From Rostratula benghalensis (lineage: Eukaryota; Chordata; Aves; Charadriiformes; Rostratulidae): a stretch of DNA of 64,000 nucleotides. This document shows positions 1 through 10,710 of this stretch, piece by piece (within the stretch, counting starts at the first letter, position 1; every line of letters begins with the position of its first letter). A model generated the notes under the pieces. It was given only the letters and a program-made list of their open reading frames with translations, was not told the origin of the DNA and ran no database searches. The DNA is taken from positions 1,234,983 to 1,298,982 of the forward strand of contig VXAI01000158.1 of NCBI GenBank assembly GCA_013399305.1, in the 5' to 3' direction. The position numbers and the translations under genes were made by a program.

Positions 1-261
1 TCAGGCTAAAACCAGAACGATGCATTTGAACTGTAAAAATAGGTTCTGTTTGCAATAAGAAAAACATTTCATGTAGACATGACTTAAGAAAGAAAAAACA
101 TCACCATGAAGGAGAGAAGTGAAATCAGTACAAGAACTATAAAAATGGACTGGTTTTAATTCCTGTACACCTGCTTTTCAGGTAAATAGTAAATATTAGG
201 TTGAATCTCAAAATCCACTGTAGGTTGCTGTATGGTTCTGGATCGTGTTGTGGGTGGATGA

Positions 262-620
262 TTAGATGGGTGAGAAACTGGCTAGATCAGGCTGAAAATG
301 AAGTGCTGAATGGTTTGTAGTCTACCTGGAGATCTACCCCAGGATCTTTAGATATGATCTGAAGAAGAAACAACGCATTGTCAAGTCTGTGGATGACACC
401 AGGCTGAGGAGAACAGATATACTAGAGGGCTACCATGCAGAGGGGTTTAGACAAGCCAGAGAATCAGCTGCACAGGAATCTCATGCCATCTGGAAGGGGA
501 AACCTGAAGTCTTCTATGTGGTATGAATAACCTTTGCATACATGAGGGCTGTGGTCTGATTGGCCGGGGAGCAGCCCCGCTGAGAAGGACCTGTTGGTCC
601 TAGGAGGCTAAGTTATTTAC
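262..620 (+). mobile_element. CR1 LINE fragment, old, internal ORF2 part
   Basis: The stretch follows the order of the avian CR1 ORF2 region: a GAGAAACTGGCTAGAT block, a weak CCCCAGGATC block, then GATGACACCAGGCTGAGGAG (the DNA around the reverse transcriptase ADDT motif), then AGGGCT, CAGAGGGGTTTAGACAAGC and finally GCTGAGAAGGACCTG near 580. Many substitutions and indels remove any reading frame. The match to CR1 is from memory of the family and the 3' limit is uncertain; it may run on weakly to about 700. Confidence 0.7.
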
Positions 621-1924
621 AGAGATGCATGGTGGGAGGATGAGAGATGGTGGCCATAATTCAGGCTGAATGCTGCCTTGCATAACGGGCATGTCTCCCT
701 GCTGCTGACATGGACTTCCCATGTAGTGCATAGAAATTACTGGGTGAAGTAATTGTTAACTTACGAGGTGTTTTTATTTTTTTTTTCTTTAATCCCTGTT
801 TTGTTTTATATGCTATATGTATATATTATAAGTTTTATATGGTACATGTGTATATAGGACATAAAAGTAAATGTGAAGTGTAAGTATGATGTCTATTTAC
901 CCTGCATGTGTCCACATCCATTGTACTGAATTTAATGCAATGTTTATATTGTCAGTCCTGTTGGAACAAAAAGTCCTGGAATGAAATATACCTCAGTGCC
1001 CATTTTTTCTGGAAACATTATGTGGTTACATTTGGCAAGAAAAAGCAGCTACACAATAGAATGAGCAGGGATCATTATAGACATCTGTATCATTTCAGCA
1101 ACAAATTTGTCACAGACATTATTCATAAATTCAAAAGCTTTAACCTGGGAGACTCCATTAGATAATTCAGTTTCTCATCCTGCATACTACAGGCCATTGC
1201 ATTTCATCCACTCTTCCCTGTGTCAAGACCAGCAATTTGTGTTTGGCTAAAGTAGTTCACATTGAGAGACAATTGGACTAAAGACATCAAAAACTGGAGA
1301 CTCCATCAGTCACCCAGGTTGTTTATATCAGTGCTCAAAAGTCATGAGGCCTTTTTGATTTCAATTTGTCTGTCTTTAACTTACAGTCAGTCTTGTGTCT
1401 TTCTCTGCTGTTTCAGTTGTCTCAAATTTGATTCATTTCTTCTGGGTTTCAAAATACGTAAAAGTGTGTGTTGTTGCTGTTACTTTATTTATTTATTTAT
1501 TTATTTTTCTCTAGAGTCCTTTTCATTCTTGATATTTTTTCCAGTTGCGATACACCAGGAAAGCACATCTCTCTTCATTATGGAGATTTCACACTTGGTT
1601 GTCTCTTTTAGAGAGCAGGACTGAAACTAAGAAGGAATTATGCTGGAGGGCTGCACTTTCAAGAACTTCAAGAATTTAAACAAACACAAACTTAAAAGTC
1701 TGCACCCAGGACAGAAACATTTAATGAAATTTCATAGGCTGGGGATTTAATGGCTGTGTAACAGTTTTGTGGTAAATAGTGCTTGATGGATGACAAGCTA
1801 AAGGTGAGTAAGCAGTGATGGAGGCCAACTTCATACTGGGTGCATTAGCCAAAATGTAGCAGCAGATTGCACGAAATGATTATTCCCTTCTATTTGGTTT
1901 ACAGGAAGCCCTACACTGGGAAAC
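621..1924. other. No gene seen; unique sequence
   Basis: Apart from the ATTT repeat at 1485-1507 I see no feature. Two open frames (908-1165 and 1262-1624, plus strand) lack any recognisable domain; the second is low-complexity, reading through the ATTT repeat. Confidence 0.7.
1485..1507. repeat. (ATTT)n microsatellite
   Basis: About five to six ATTT units in a row followed by a short T run. Confidence 0.9.
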
Positions 1925-2140
1925 TGGAGTGCATCCAGTGAAGGTCTTTAAGGTAGTTGGAGACTAAAGCACATTTTGTACAAGGCTGAAGAGACTAGGT
2001 CTGTTCCACCTTGAGAAGAGAAGGTCAAGGAACAATCTAATTGCTGCCCTATCTTCAGCTACCTAATGGGAGTTTGCAGAGATGACAGAGGCAGGCTCTC
2101 ATCTGAGATGCACAAAGTCAAGACAAAAGACTAAAGTTAA
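1925..2140 (+). mobile_element. CR1 LINE fragment, diverged
   Basis: Contains the CR1 ORF2 series ATCCAGTGAAGG, AAGGCTGAAGAGACTAG, CACCTTGAGAAGAGAAGG and a block near 2058-2100 matching the region around GAGGATGGAGCCAGGCTCTT. The order and strand fit the C-terminal third of CR1 ORF2. It is strongly diverged and lacks the element's 3' end; it stops about 100 bases before the GGAA microsatellite. Confidence 0.6.
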
Positions 2141-2242
2141 AATAAGAGAAATTAAAACCACATGTTTTAGAAAAAGAAAGCAAAGGAGAGACAACTACCA
2201 GACACAGGATCCTGTGCCCAGAGACGTTGTAGAATCTTCAAT

Positions 2243-2391
2243 AAGGAAGGAAGGAAGGAAGGAAGGAAGGAAGGAAGGAAGGAAGGAAGGAAGGAAGGAA
2301 GGAAGGAAGGAAGGAAGGAAGGAAGGAAGGAAGGAAGNGGAAGGAAGGAAGGAAGGAAGGAAGGAAGGAAGGAAGGAAGGAAGGAAGGAAA
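2243..2391. repeat. (AAGG)n microsatellite with one N
   Basis: About 37 AAGG units, purines only on the plus strand. One N at 2338 interrupts it, and the repeat phase differs by two bases on either side of the N, so the true length is probably unresolved. Open frames through it on both strands (Lys-Glu-Gly-Arg on plus, Pro-Ser-Phe-Leu on minus) are repeat artefacts. Confidence 0.98.
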
Positions 2392-5234
2392 GAGTATCAA
2401 CTTGTTAATTGCTTTTTATTATGAAAAAAAATCAACAGAGGATTTCAATTTTCATGACTGCAATAGGCTCAAAGAGAATCCTGTAAGAACTAAGTATGAC
2501 TTTTCAGTTCCTTCTTTCTTTCACCTATTAAAAGAGAAGTGTACCATGGATCCACAACATAAACCTGCCCCCTCCATGTGGATTTGAGGCTTTAACTCTT
2601 GCACCAGCATGTTTCCAAGGACACTCACTGGTTTCTCAGCTGAGCCATTTAACCAACAAATTATCAAACCAGTTAGATGAAAACACAATAATAGTTAATC
2701 AGCTTTTACAAGCTCACACATTGAACTCCAACTGTAAAAACAATTCATTAGTAGCTTCTAATTTGTGTGGCTTTTCTCTACATCTCCTGTGTTCCACCTT
2801 GAATATTTCTACGAGATACAAGCCAGTCAATAAATGCTTGAACTCCTCCGTTTCTTTACTGAGGGACCCCTCTAGAGCCTATTAACACCCGTTTTATGGA
2901 AAACAGAGCAGGTAGCCACCTCCACCATGTGTTGGCACTCTCTAAAAGGCTGTTAATGCTTTGTGTTTCAGGGCATAACAAACTCAGGCAGTCCCAGGGC
3001 AGGGGGGAAAAAAGTGCCTAGTGGGCAAAAAATAAATATGCTAAGGTAACTGTCCCACAGAATAGGACTGAGGATGAAACTGGAACATCTAGGGGAGGAA
3101 AGGAGAGCAGTTTTTCCAGTACACCCTAAAAAATGAATATTTTCTAGCATTACAGGGTTTGTTGGTGTAGCTTAGACTATCTACGCAAAGAGGAATTGTA
3201 CCAATAAAAAAATCCCAGAAGTGTTTTCTGCCTCTGTAAGTGCACCTTTACTAGAACTTTTACTGGATTTATCAATGGCAAGGAAGTGCATGTTTAGTCT
3301 AATTTTAGGGGAATATATCCTGCCCATCAGAGGCAGGCCCATCCTGCCTCTAGTTTTAACTGCAGTGAGCTGAGAGGACAGATGTCTCAAAGACGTGAAG
3401 CTTAGTAGAAACTGACAACTGGGGAAGGGAAGGGTAACCAACGGCACCCTCCCCGTGGGAAAGTGAGTTTAAATCACTCCTCCTATTCCGAGGAGAGGCC
3501 AGCAATCAGCACATGCAACAGCTTGTCCAAACACTTAGAAGTCGGAGAAAGTAGGAGATCATGTACAGGAGAGTGAGTGAATGGGAAAAACAAAGTGAGA
3601 GTAAACAAAGACAGAAAGTGACGTTCTGGCAATCAAATTTGGTTCTTGGGCCTAGAAGGTGTTTTATTTGCAATCAGTTGTTATTTCAATAGCAAAACAT
3701 TTCAATATAAAGGATAGGACTGAGTTGCCACATTTGAAGTGCCTTGCAAGGAATAACTGGAGCTACTGGAGTTATGTAAGACCAGGTCTGGGGCTTGGAG
3801 AAGTAAAACAGAAGCTTCCCAGGGTGAAATGCCTGTGACCTAAGCTAAAAGTCTGCAAGCTAGCTGCTTAAAACCTGAATCTGCCACCCTATGGCTCCAT
3901 TTGTAGTCAGTGAAAAGCAACAAGCTCCTCTTAAGGTGATTCATGTTTCCTAAGGTAAACAGAATGAGTCTGCCTCAGAAGGCTTCCCTCCACTGACTCT
4001 GCCGGGAGCCTAGGGTAACTAGCTTAGCTGAGGTGTCTGACTTCTATCTGGCTAAAGTTAAGAGATGCAAATCTTACCCCTGATGACATAAATGGGTTTT
4101 GGATCAACCCTTAAGTCAGCTTGTAGTGCAACAAAACTGAGTTCAAAGAGGATAGGAGAAAATAGGTCCAATTTAGTGCACAAGAAAAAGGGACTGTTAA
4201 TATCTTTCCCTAGGACTACATAGTGTGCAATGTTTTACTTATTGAAGGAAATGGAAACTTGTCAAGAACTTGACTGGCAACAGAATCACACTTCTGTCTA
4301 ACAGGGTTTTGGGTTTGCCTTTTAATTTTTATGCCTTCGTGATCAGTGTTTACAAATTACCCTCTCCTTTCTCCCTTCAAAATACTCATTTGAATTCCAA
4401 AGAGAATTTTAAGTTTCCATTGCACCTTTTTTTTTTCACAAAAAACTGAATCTTTGAGTATTTATTGGGACAAACAGCAAATATGAGTTTCAACCTGCAG
4501 TGGTCTAATATTCAGGGTTGCTGAATTTTGAAATGGCCTGTCTCGTTGCAAAATCTGCCCTTTGGGAGCTGTTGGATATGTACATAAATTACACAGACAG
4601 GAAATAGAAACAACACTGCACAACATATAATGAGCTGCAATCACATAGCCTTTGAATTATACTTTTGCTGGTGATACTTTCAGTTTATGTTATGGATGCC
4701 AGCCAAATATTGTTAAAAGAGTGCCTTTCAGATGTTGGTTGGTAAGTGATTTGCTAACACAGGAGAGGCTAGGGGGTTAAAAAAAAATAATAATAAAATA
4801 AATGGTATCCTTCCTGGGTTTTACAGGAGCAAGGAAACCTGTTTTTCATTACAAACAATGTATCCTAGACCATTCACAGCAGGGAGTCCAAACTAAAAAG
4901 AGTTTTTATTCTTCCATTTCTTTGTACTAGTTGTTTGGAACATCAACCCAAAGTGAACTGGCAAACCAAATAATTCCCCCCCGATCAGTTGCTATGTAAG
5001 TATCAATGAAGGAGAAGTTCAGAGTCTTAACCTAAGCTGTTTGCTTAGACGTGCTCTTTATCAGGAGAAAGAGGTGGGTATCTTCTAATTATCACAAAGA
5101 GTTCTTTTAGGATGGGCTTAAGAGCTTTCTGGAGGTACTCAGCTGAATCAAGCTCAAGCTCAAGAACTGATCTGACCCATTGCTGCTCAGATATTAGCAT
5201 TGTTTCTCAAATGTTAGCATACTCCCTGGAGAAG
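2392..5234. other. No gene seen; unique sequence
   Basis: I see no repeat family, RNA gene or convincing coding sequence here. Minus-strand frames at 2968-3150, 3181-3447 and 4462-4644 have no recognisable motif. Confidence 0.65.
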
Positions 5235-5543
5235 TTTTGAGCCAAGTCCAGAGGAGAGAAGGCTCAGGAGAGAACTTATCAATATATATAAGTACCTGAA
5301 CAGAGGGGTCCAAAGAGAATGGAGCCAGGCTCTTTTCAGTGGTGCCCTATGCCAGGACAAGAGGCCATGGGCACACATTGAGACACAGCAGATTTCCTCT
5401 GAACATCAAGAAACACTTTTTTACTGTGAGGGCAACTGAGCACTGGCACAAGTTGCCCAGAGAAGTGGTGGTTGCCCCATCGTTGGAAGTCTTCAAGGTC
5501 AGGTTGGTCAGGATTTTGAGTAACCTCTATGATTCTGTGAAAT
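5235..5543 (+). mobile_element. CR1 LINE 3' fragment
   Basis: Matches the end of CR1 ORF2 and its tail: AATGGAGCCAGGCTCTTTTC, GCCAGGACAAGAGGC, TGAACATCAAGAAACACTTT, then GTTGCCCAGAGAAGTGGTGG. The open frame 5339-5545 retains the family's C-terminal pattern (ARTRGHGH..., FPLNIKKHFFTVRATEHWHKLPREVV, PSLEVFK). The usual tail just before the terminal repeat is missing; the copy jumps from the ORF end to CTATGATTCTGTGA. Confidence 0.9.
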
Positions 5544-5631
5544 AGACCTTCAGTCTATCAAAGACAGTTTTTCAGTAAAAAGCCTATTCAAAACTAAAAT
5601 GTAATCAAGCAACCTGGTTTGTGAAAGGCAG

Positions 5632-6057
5632 AATATGAACAAGGTCATGGAGGATTGGCTGAGGGAACTGGGGCTGTTCACTCTGGAGAAAAGGAGTCTG
5701 AGGGGAGACCACCTTGCTCTCTACAACTCCCTGAAAGGAGGTGGTATTGAAGTGGGGGTTGGTTTCTTCTTCCAGGTAAAAAGTAGTAGGACAAGAGGAA
5801 ATGGCCTCAAGTTGCGTCAGGGGAGGTTTAGATTGGATATCAGGAAAAATTTCTTCACTGAAAGGGTTATCAAGCATTGGAACAGGCTTCCCAAGGAAGT
5901 GATTGAATCACCATCCCTGGAGGTATTTAAAACACATGTAGATGTGGTGTTGAGGCACGTTTTCATGATGGACTTAGCAGTTCTAAGTTAATGGTTGGAC
6001 TTGAGGATCTTGAAAGTTTTTTCCAATGTAAACATTTGTATGATTCTCTTATTCTAC
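5632..6057 (+). mobile_element. CR1 LINE 3' fragment, second subfamily
   Basis: Starts near CATGGAGGATTGGCTGAGGG and runs through GGACAAGAGGAAATGGCCTC, GGAGGTTTAGATTGGATATC and AAGCATTGGAACAGGCTTCC to a degenerate terminal TGATTCTCTTATTCT. The frame 5635-5991 reads [20 protein letters not shown] followed by [15 protein letters not shown], the ORF2 C terminus. It belongs to a different CR1 subfamily from the copy 90 bases upstream, since the [12 protein letters not shown] pattern replaces LNIKKHFFTVRA. Confidence 0.92.
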
Positions 6058-7029
6058 GTTTAAAACTGAAAAGGGTGAACCTTAATTAGATATAACTTTT
6101 CTACAAAATGCAGTTAAGTGGCTGGCTTGCATCTCCTACAGGCCCTATACATTCTAGTCCAGTGCAGCTTTCTGGTTGGGGATGGAGCTGGCTGGTCACA
6201 TTCCTTTCCTCTTTGGTCAGTTCATCTTAGAAGATGGATAAACTACTCCTATTGTAGGCAAGCTGGAGGTGACTTTGAATTTGGAAATGGCTTCTCTGAA
6301 ATAAGTATTCACAGACAAGAGCTATCCAGGCATGGTAAAAGGAGATTCTCTGAAGAGAGGAAGAGGAAATAGAGAAAATGGAAAAAGAAGTAATCTTCTT
6401 AATGATTAAGTCAAAAAGACTTAAGAATTTGTATTATAGGTTATATAAAACAAATTCATCTGATTGTTTACATTTTATCTGCTTTTAATAGGCATTGGCT
6501 TGATTAAGATTCCAGTTATAAGAATATGTTAAAGAAACATCCTTGAAGAGAAAAAAGCTTACAGAAAAAAAAGGATAAAACATTTCTATCACTTTCTCTC
6601 ACTTTCATTGTTTTACTGCATGAGAACTCTATGTAGAGTTGTTCTGAGATGTTCAGGGGTTCTGGTGAGTTAGTTTTGGGAAATATAGGGATGATGTAAG
6701 ATGTTACCACTCTGTCTCCATCCTGCTCCCCCACTGGATAAAATCAACCTTTCTAGCAGAGCTGGTAGAGTATGTGTCCATAAGGCTCAACTGCTTCATT
6801 TTGCAGTCCAATATATTAGGTAAGTTGCTGGTGAAGAAAGGTTTCAAAGGTTCCTGACTGAACTCCAGTGGATAAGTCAGTCATAACTTCTGTTCTTCTG
6901 GTTCTGATGGTAGGACCAGCAATCTCTTGTAACAAAATGGTAATAAAAAACTGGGAGACAGCAACAACTCATTACAGCTGTTTGCTCAATTAACATGACT
7001 GGAGCCCTCAACATATGAATTCAAATCTC
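6058..7029. other. No gene seen; unique sequence
   Basis: No recognisable feature. The frames 6118-6372 (+) and 6516-6734 (-) have no known motif. Confidence 0.6.
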
Positions 7030-7262
7030 TGTGTGGACTTGAATGGCTATAATTCAATTTGGCTTAATTTACTTTGAAAGTTAATTCAGCTAAATTGAAT
7101 TAAGCCTCTTTAATTTTGCACAAGGGTGTCCATACAGGAGTTTAAAGTAGTTTAATTAATCCACTTAAAAAAGCTAATTCAGATTAATTTTGGTGAGTGT
7201 TGTTATGTGGATAGGCCTGTATGTTCAGTTAAGTAGCATCAATTAAGGTCTTTTCTTCCAAG
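7030..7262. mobile_element. AATTAA-rich palindromic stretch, likely ancient MITE
   Basis: The region is dense in TTAATT/AATTAA words and contains an exact 8-base inverted repeat, TTAATTCA at 7081-7088 and TGAATTAA at 7096-7103. Larger arms carry TGTGTGGAC near 7034 opposed to GTCCATACAGG near 7128, and TATGTGGATAGGCCTG near 7205 at the far side. This resembles archosaur and turtle non-autonomous DNA transposons with GTGTGGAC-type ends, as I recall them. Boundaries and family are inferred. Confidence 0.4.
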
Positions 7263-10041
7263 AAGCATATTCCTCCTAACCAAAGGTAGGTGAACACAGC
7301 TTGGTTAAGTTGCAAGATGGAACAGAAATGGAGAGCTTATGGTGTGAGGAGTAAAAACTTCTCACTGAGAATATATGATAACATGCTCCTTTGGATTGCA
7401 CCAACTGGCTGGGAGCAGAAAGAAGAAGAAGTTACTTCAGTGCAAGAGTCATCATTACTAGTTCTTCCATATGAGATAATGTGGGCTCAGGGAAGAAAGA
7501 CCACAAAAACATCTCATAAATACTCTGCTATCCAGGAAATTTTAGTGGCAATACATATGATCTGTGAACCCAATTCAGGAATTTAAAAACACTCCCTGGC
7601 TACAGCATAGTTCCCAAAATAAGGGTACAAATAAACATACCCTACCTCAGACCCACGTGCCCCAGTATTGCATGTTTTCTAGCACAGTCTTGGGCACCAA
7701 CACAATCCACCTGCACCATTGTCAGTGCTGGCTTTACACAAGGAGCTTAGAAGTATGGCTGTGGATTAGTAAGAAGAATTTCTGCTCTTCTCCATCACTT
7801 GTCTCCCTTCTTCATCACATTTTTTAGTGGAGCTGCGACTGCACGTCCCTGCAGGGAGAGAAAGGCACATATACAAGAAGTTTTTCATTGAGTACTTTAA
7901 AGGTCCCTCTGGGCTTCACAGGTGGAGGTTTTTTTTACATTTCCTCCCCTCTGGGTGTGTGAACACTGGGCCAAACTCAGAACTGTGACATGGGAAGCTG
8001 GGGACAGTGGATAGGTCAGTCAGTGGATGGAAGATGGTGTAAAGGGCTGCACCTCGGTGGCATTTATTCTTAACCTCCTCACTGAAGGGTCTGGAGTTGA
8101 AGCCACTCATCTGAGGGAGTGTTAACACCTTTTCCCAGCTAACTCAGTGTGTAAGCCTTTCACCTACTTAAAACTTTCACAAATGAGTAATTTAACCACT
8201 GTATGCATCATCTCCAATCTCTTGTCCTTTCACTCCGTGTCTCAGTATGCATAGTCGATTTAAAGAAATATGCACATTCACGTGCACACTTATTTTAAGC
8301 AAAATTACATTTCTTCTGCTGCTGCCTCTCTTGACAGTTGAACCCTGGCGATCCTGTGCATGCAAATAAGTTGCATTTCTGGTTTAGCTATAATCTTTGC
8401 TGTATAGCTGAGGTCTTTTTGATGTTCTGTAAGTGGTGGAATTGAGAACATTTCAGTGCTAACTGGAAGAGCTACTGGTTTATTAAATCCTTGATTTGAA
8501 ATCTTGCTGTCAGAGAAAACACAGCCAGCTGATGCTGTGAAAGGATTGCATTGTCAATTCTTGCTGAGCCTTAAAACTGGCACGAAGCATAAAGTGACAT
8601 TAAATGAACTGACAATCTGAGGTTTTGAGTGTAAACCTCCAGGAAATAATAACTTGGCTTTTCAATGTAAAAAAGATAGCTTATGGTTAAAAATAAAATA
8701 AGGTAAAATAATAATAAAAAATTGTTATAAAGCAAAACCCAGAATAGCTTTTTAGAGGATCTTTTTCTTCCCCTTCCCCCTCTTTTCAATTTAATGTTAG
8801 CAAAACAGAGGTGACAGAAAAGATTTATGAGAAACATTTTTAAAGGTGGGTTCACCATGTGTGTAGAGCAGACAGTGTCTGAAGGGCCTGTAGCATTTGC
8901 ACTTTATAGAAAATGACAAAAAGTGACTATTGCTACAACAACCAGCACGGCAGAGGTTGAAATTGATTACACTGAGGGAAATATGAAAGAGTGGTACTTG
9001 ATAGGCAGCTGCTGGGTTTTGAGGTCCAGCTCTGAAAAGTTCAGAGGTGAATTAGAAACTTGAATGATTTTATTATGGGTTAAATTTAACAAATTTGGGC
9101 TGGAAAAGGTAGTTTTAATAGTTACGTATGTGCTGGAGAGCAAGATGAGGAAACATGACCACCAGACTGAAGCAAAAAGGAAATCTTGCTGCTGAACAAG
9201 CTGAATGGTCATCACAGGGATTCAAACTCTGGATTTCCCTTTTTACAGGGACCAAACAGAGGAACTGGGGATCTGAAGAGATCTGAAGAGATCAGCCAGT
9301 CGCAGTGGCTTAAACAGGAATGAGAGATTTAACATCTTTTTTTTTTTTTTTTTTTTTTCTGAACTCAGCTCTGCTGTTGATCTGGCTGTGGATCTTGTTC
9401 AAATAAAATAGTCCTGAGAAGACCATGAACCTGGACTACCTAGAAGTTAGTGGATACACCTGAGAAAACCAACCCTTTAGAGTCTCTGGCACTGGCTACA
9501 CAGAAATTGTGCATTGGGTTTGATCAACACCTTTATCAAAAGTGATAAACTCTGGTGCATGTACAAATAAATGAACTCAAATATTTCACTTGAGGCATAG
9601 ATTATTTTGGTTTAGCTCTCCAAGGTGTACAAGGCTCATCAGTCCAAAGGAGTAGCAGTAGTGACTACCTTGCTTTGTGGCAAGACATGAAAAAGTATTT
9701 CAGTAAAGGTAATTGGGTCCTGGGTTCAAGACTGCGGTCATGTCATAGACTTGGCCAGAGGCAGTTAGAAGGGAGTCCCTTGGTCACTGTGACCTTCTTC
9801 CACCTTACTTTGAAGGAGTTTCCTTTTGCAGACAAACCTATAATCCTCCACAAAACCAACTTGTACCAACTGTACCTATGCTACCTTACAGTCATACCTG
9901 AAACAAAACTGCTGCAACTCTTCAAATATACACAATTCTTCTTTTGAGGGGATTTGGTAACATTCTCAGTCAGGCCCATGTCTAATCCCATGTATTTCAT
10001 TTACATGGCAAGGTTTTAGTGACAGGGATGGGGGATGGGTG
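7263..10041. other. No gene seen; unique sequence
   Basis: Contains a T run at 9337-9358 and a 10-base doublet ATCTGAAGAG at 9271-9290. A 98-codon frame at 7290-7586 and shorter ones show no known domain. An octamer motif ATGCAAAT lies at 8360-8367. Confidence 0.6.
9337..9358. repeat. T22 homopolymer
   Basis: An uninterrupted run of T. It may be a poly-A tail on the minus strand, but no retroposon body is recognisable beside it. Confidence 0.95.
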
Positions 10042-10147
10042 TGTTGGAGGGATGGCTTCTGTGAGCAGACACCATGAGCTGCCCCCATGTTGGACAGAGC
10101 CAGTTCCAGGTTGCTCCAAAGTGGACCTACCATTGTGCAAACCTGAA

Positions 10148-10188
10148 CCAATCAGTGATGGCAGCATCTCTGTGATAATGTATTTAAG
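10148..10188 (+). promoter_or_regulatory. LTR promoter signals (CCAAT and TATA-like)
   Basis: CCAAT at 10148-10152 and TATTTAAG at 10181-10188 are spaced about 30 bases apart inside the LTR, as in a polymerase II U3 promoter. Whether it is still active cannot be judged. Confidence 0.5.
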
Positions 10189-10309
10189 GATAAAAAAAAG
10201 AAATACTGTGCAACAGCAGTGAGAGAGGAGTGAGCAAATGTGAGAAATGGCCTTGCAGACACCAAGGTCAGTGAAGAAGGAGGAAGAGGAGGAGGTGTTC
10301 CAGGCTCTG

Positions 10310-10710
10310 GAGCTGAGATATCCACGCTGCAGCCTGTGATGACAGCTTGTCCCCCTACAGCCCATAGAAGACCTCAGTGGAGCAGATATCCACACTGCAG
10401 CCCGTGGAGGACTGCGTGTTGCAGTAGGTGGATGTGCCCTGAATAATCCATGAAAAACCCACACTAGAACAGATTCCTGGGAGGAACTGTAGCCGATGGA
10501 GAGGAGTCCATGCAGAAGCAGGTTTTTGGGCAGGAGAATCACATTGGAGTAGTTTGTTTCTGAAGGACTGCACCCTGAGGAAAAGGAGCAATGCAGGAGT
10601 GGTTCTTGAAGAGCTGAAGCCTGTGGGAAGAACCCACAGTGGAGATGTTTGTGAAGGACTGTATGTCATGAGAGGGACCCCATGCTGGAGCAGGGGTAGA
10701 ATGCGAGGAA
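10310..10710 (+). repeat. Degenerate ~45-bp tandem subrepeats in the LTR
   Basis: Recurring ATCCACRCTGCAGCC, CACACTAGAACAG, CACATTGGAGTAG, CACAGTGGAGATG and CATGCTGGAGCAG blocks alternate with GGAACTG, AAGGACTGC, AGAGCTGAAGCC and AAGGACTGT blocks at roughly 45-base spacing. Confidence 0.7.

Noticed and set aside
2082..2408. Open frames on both strands through the AAGG repeat
   Set aside because: A tetranucleotide repeat has no stop in several frames; the encoded KEGR and PSFL runs reflect only the repeat.
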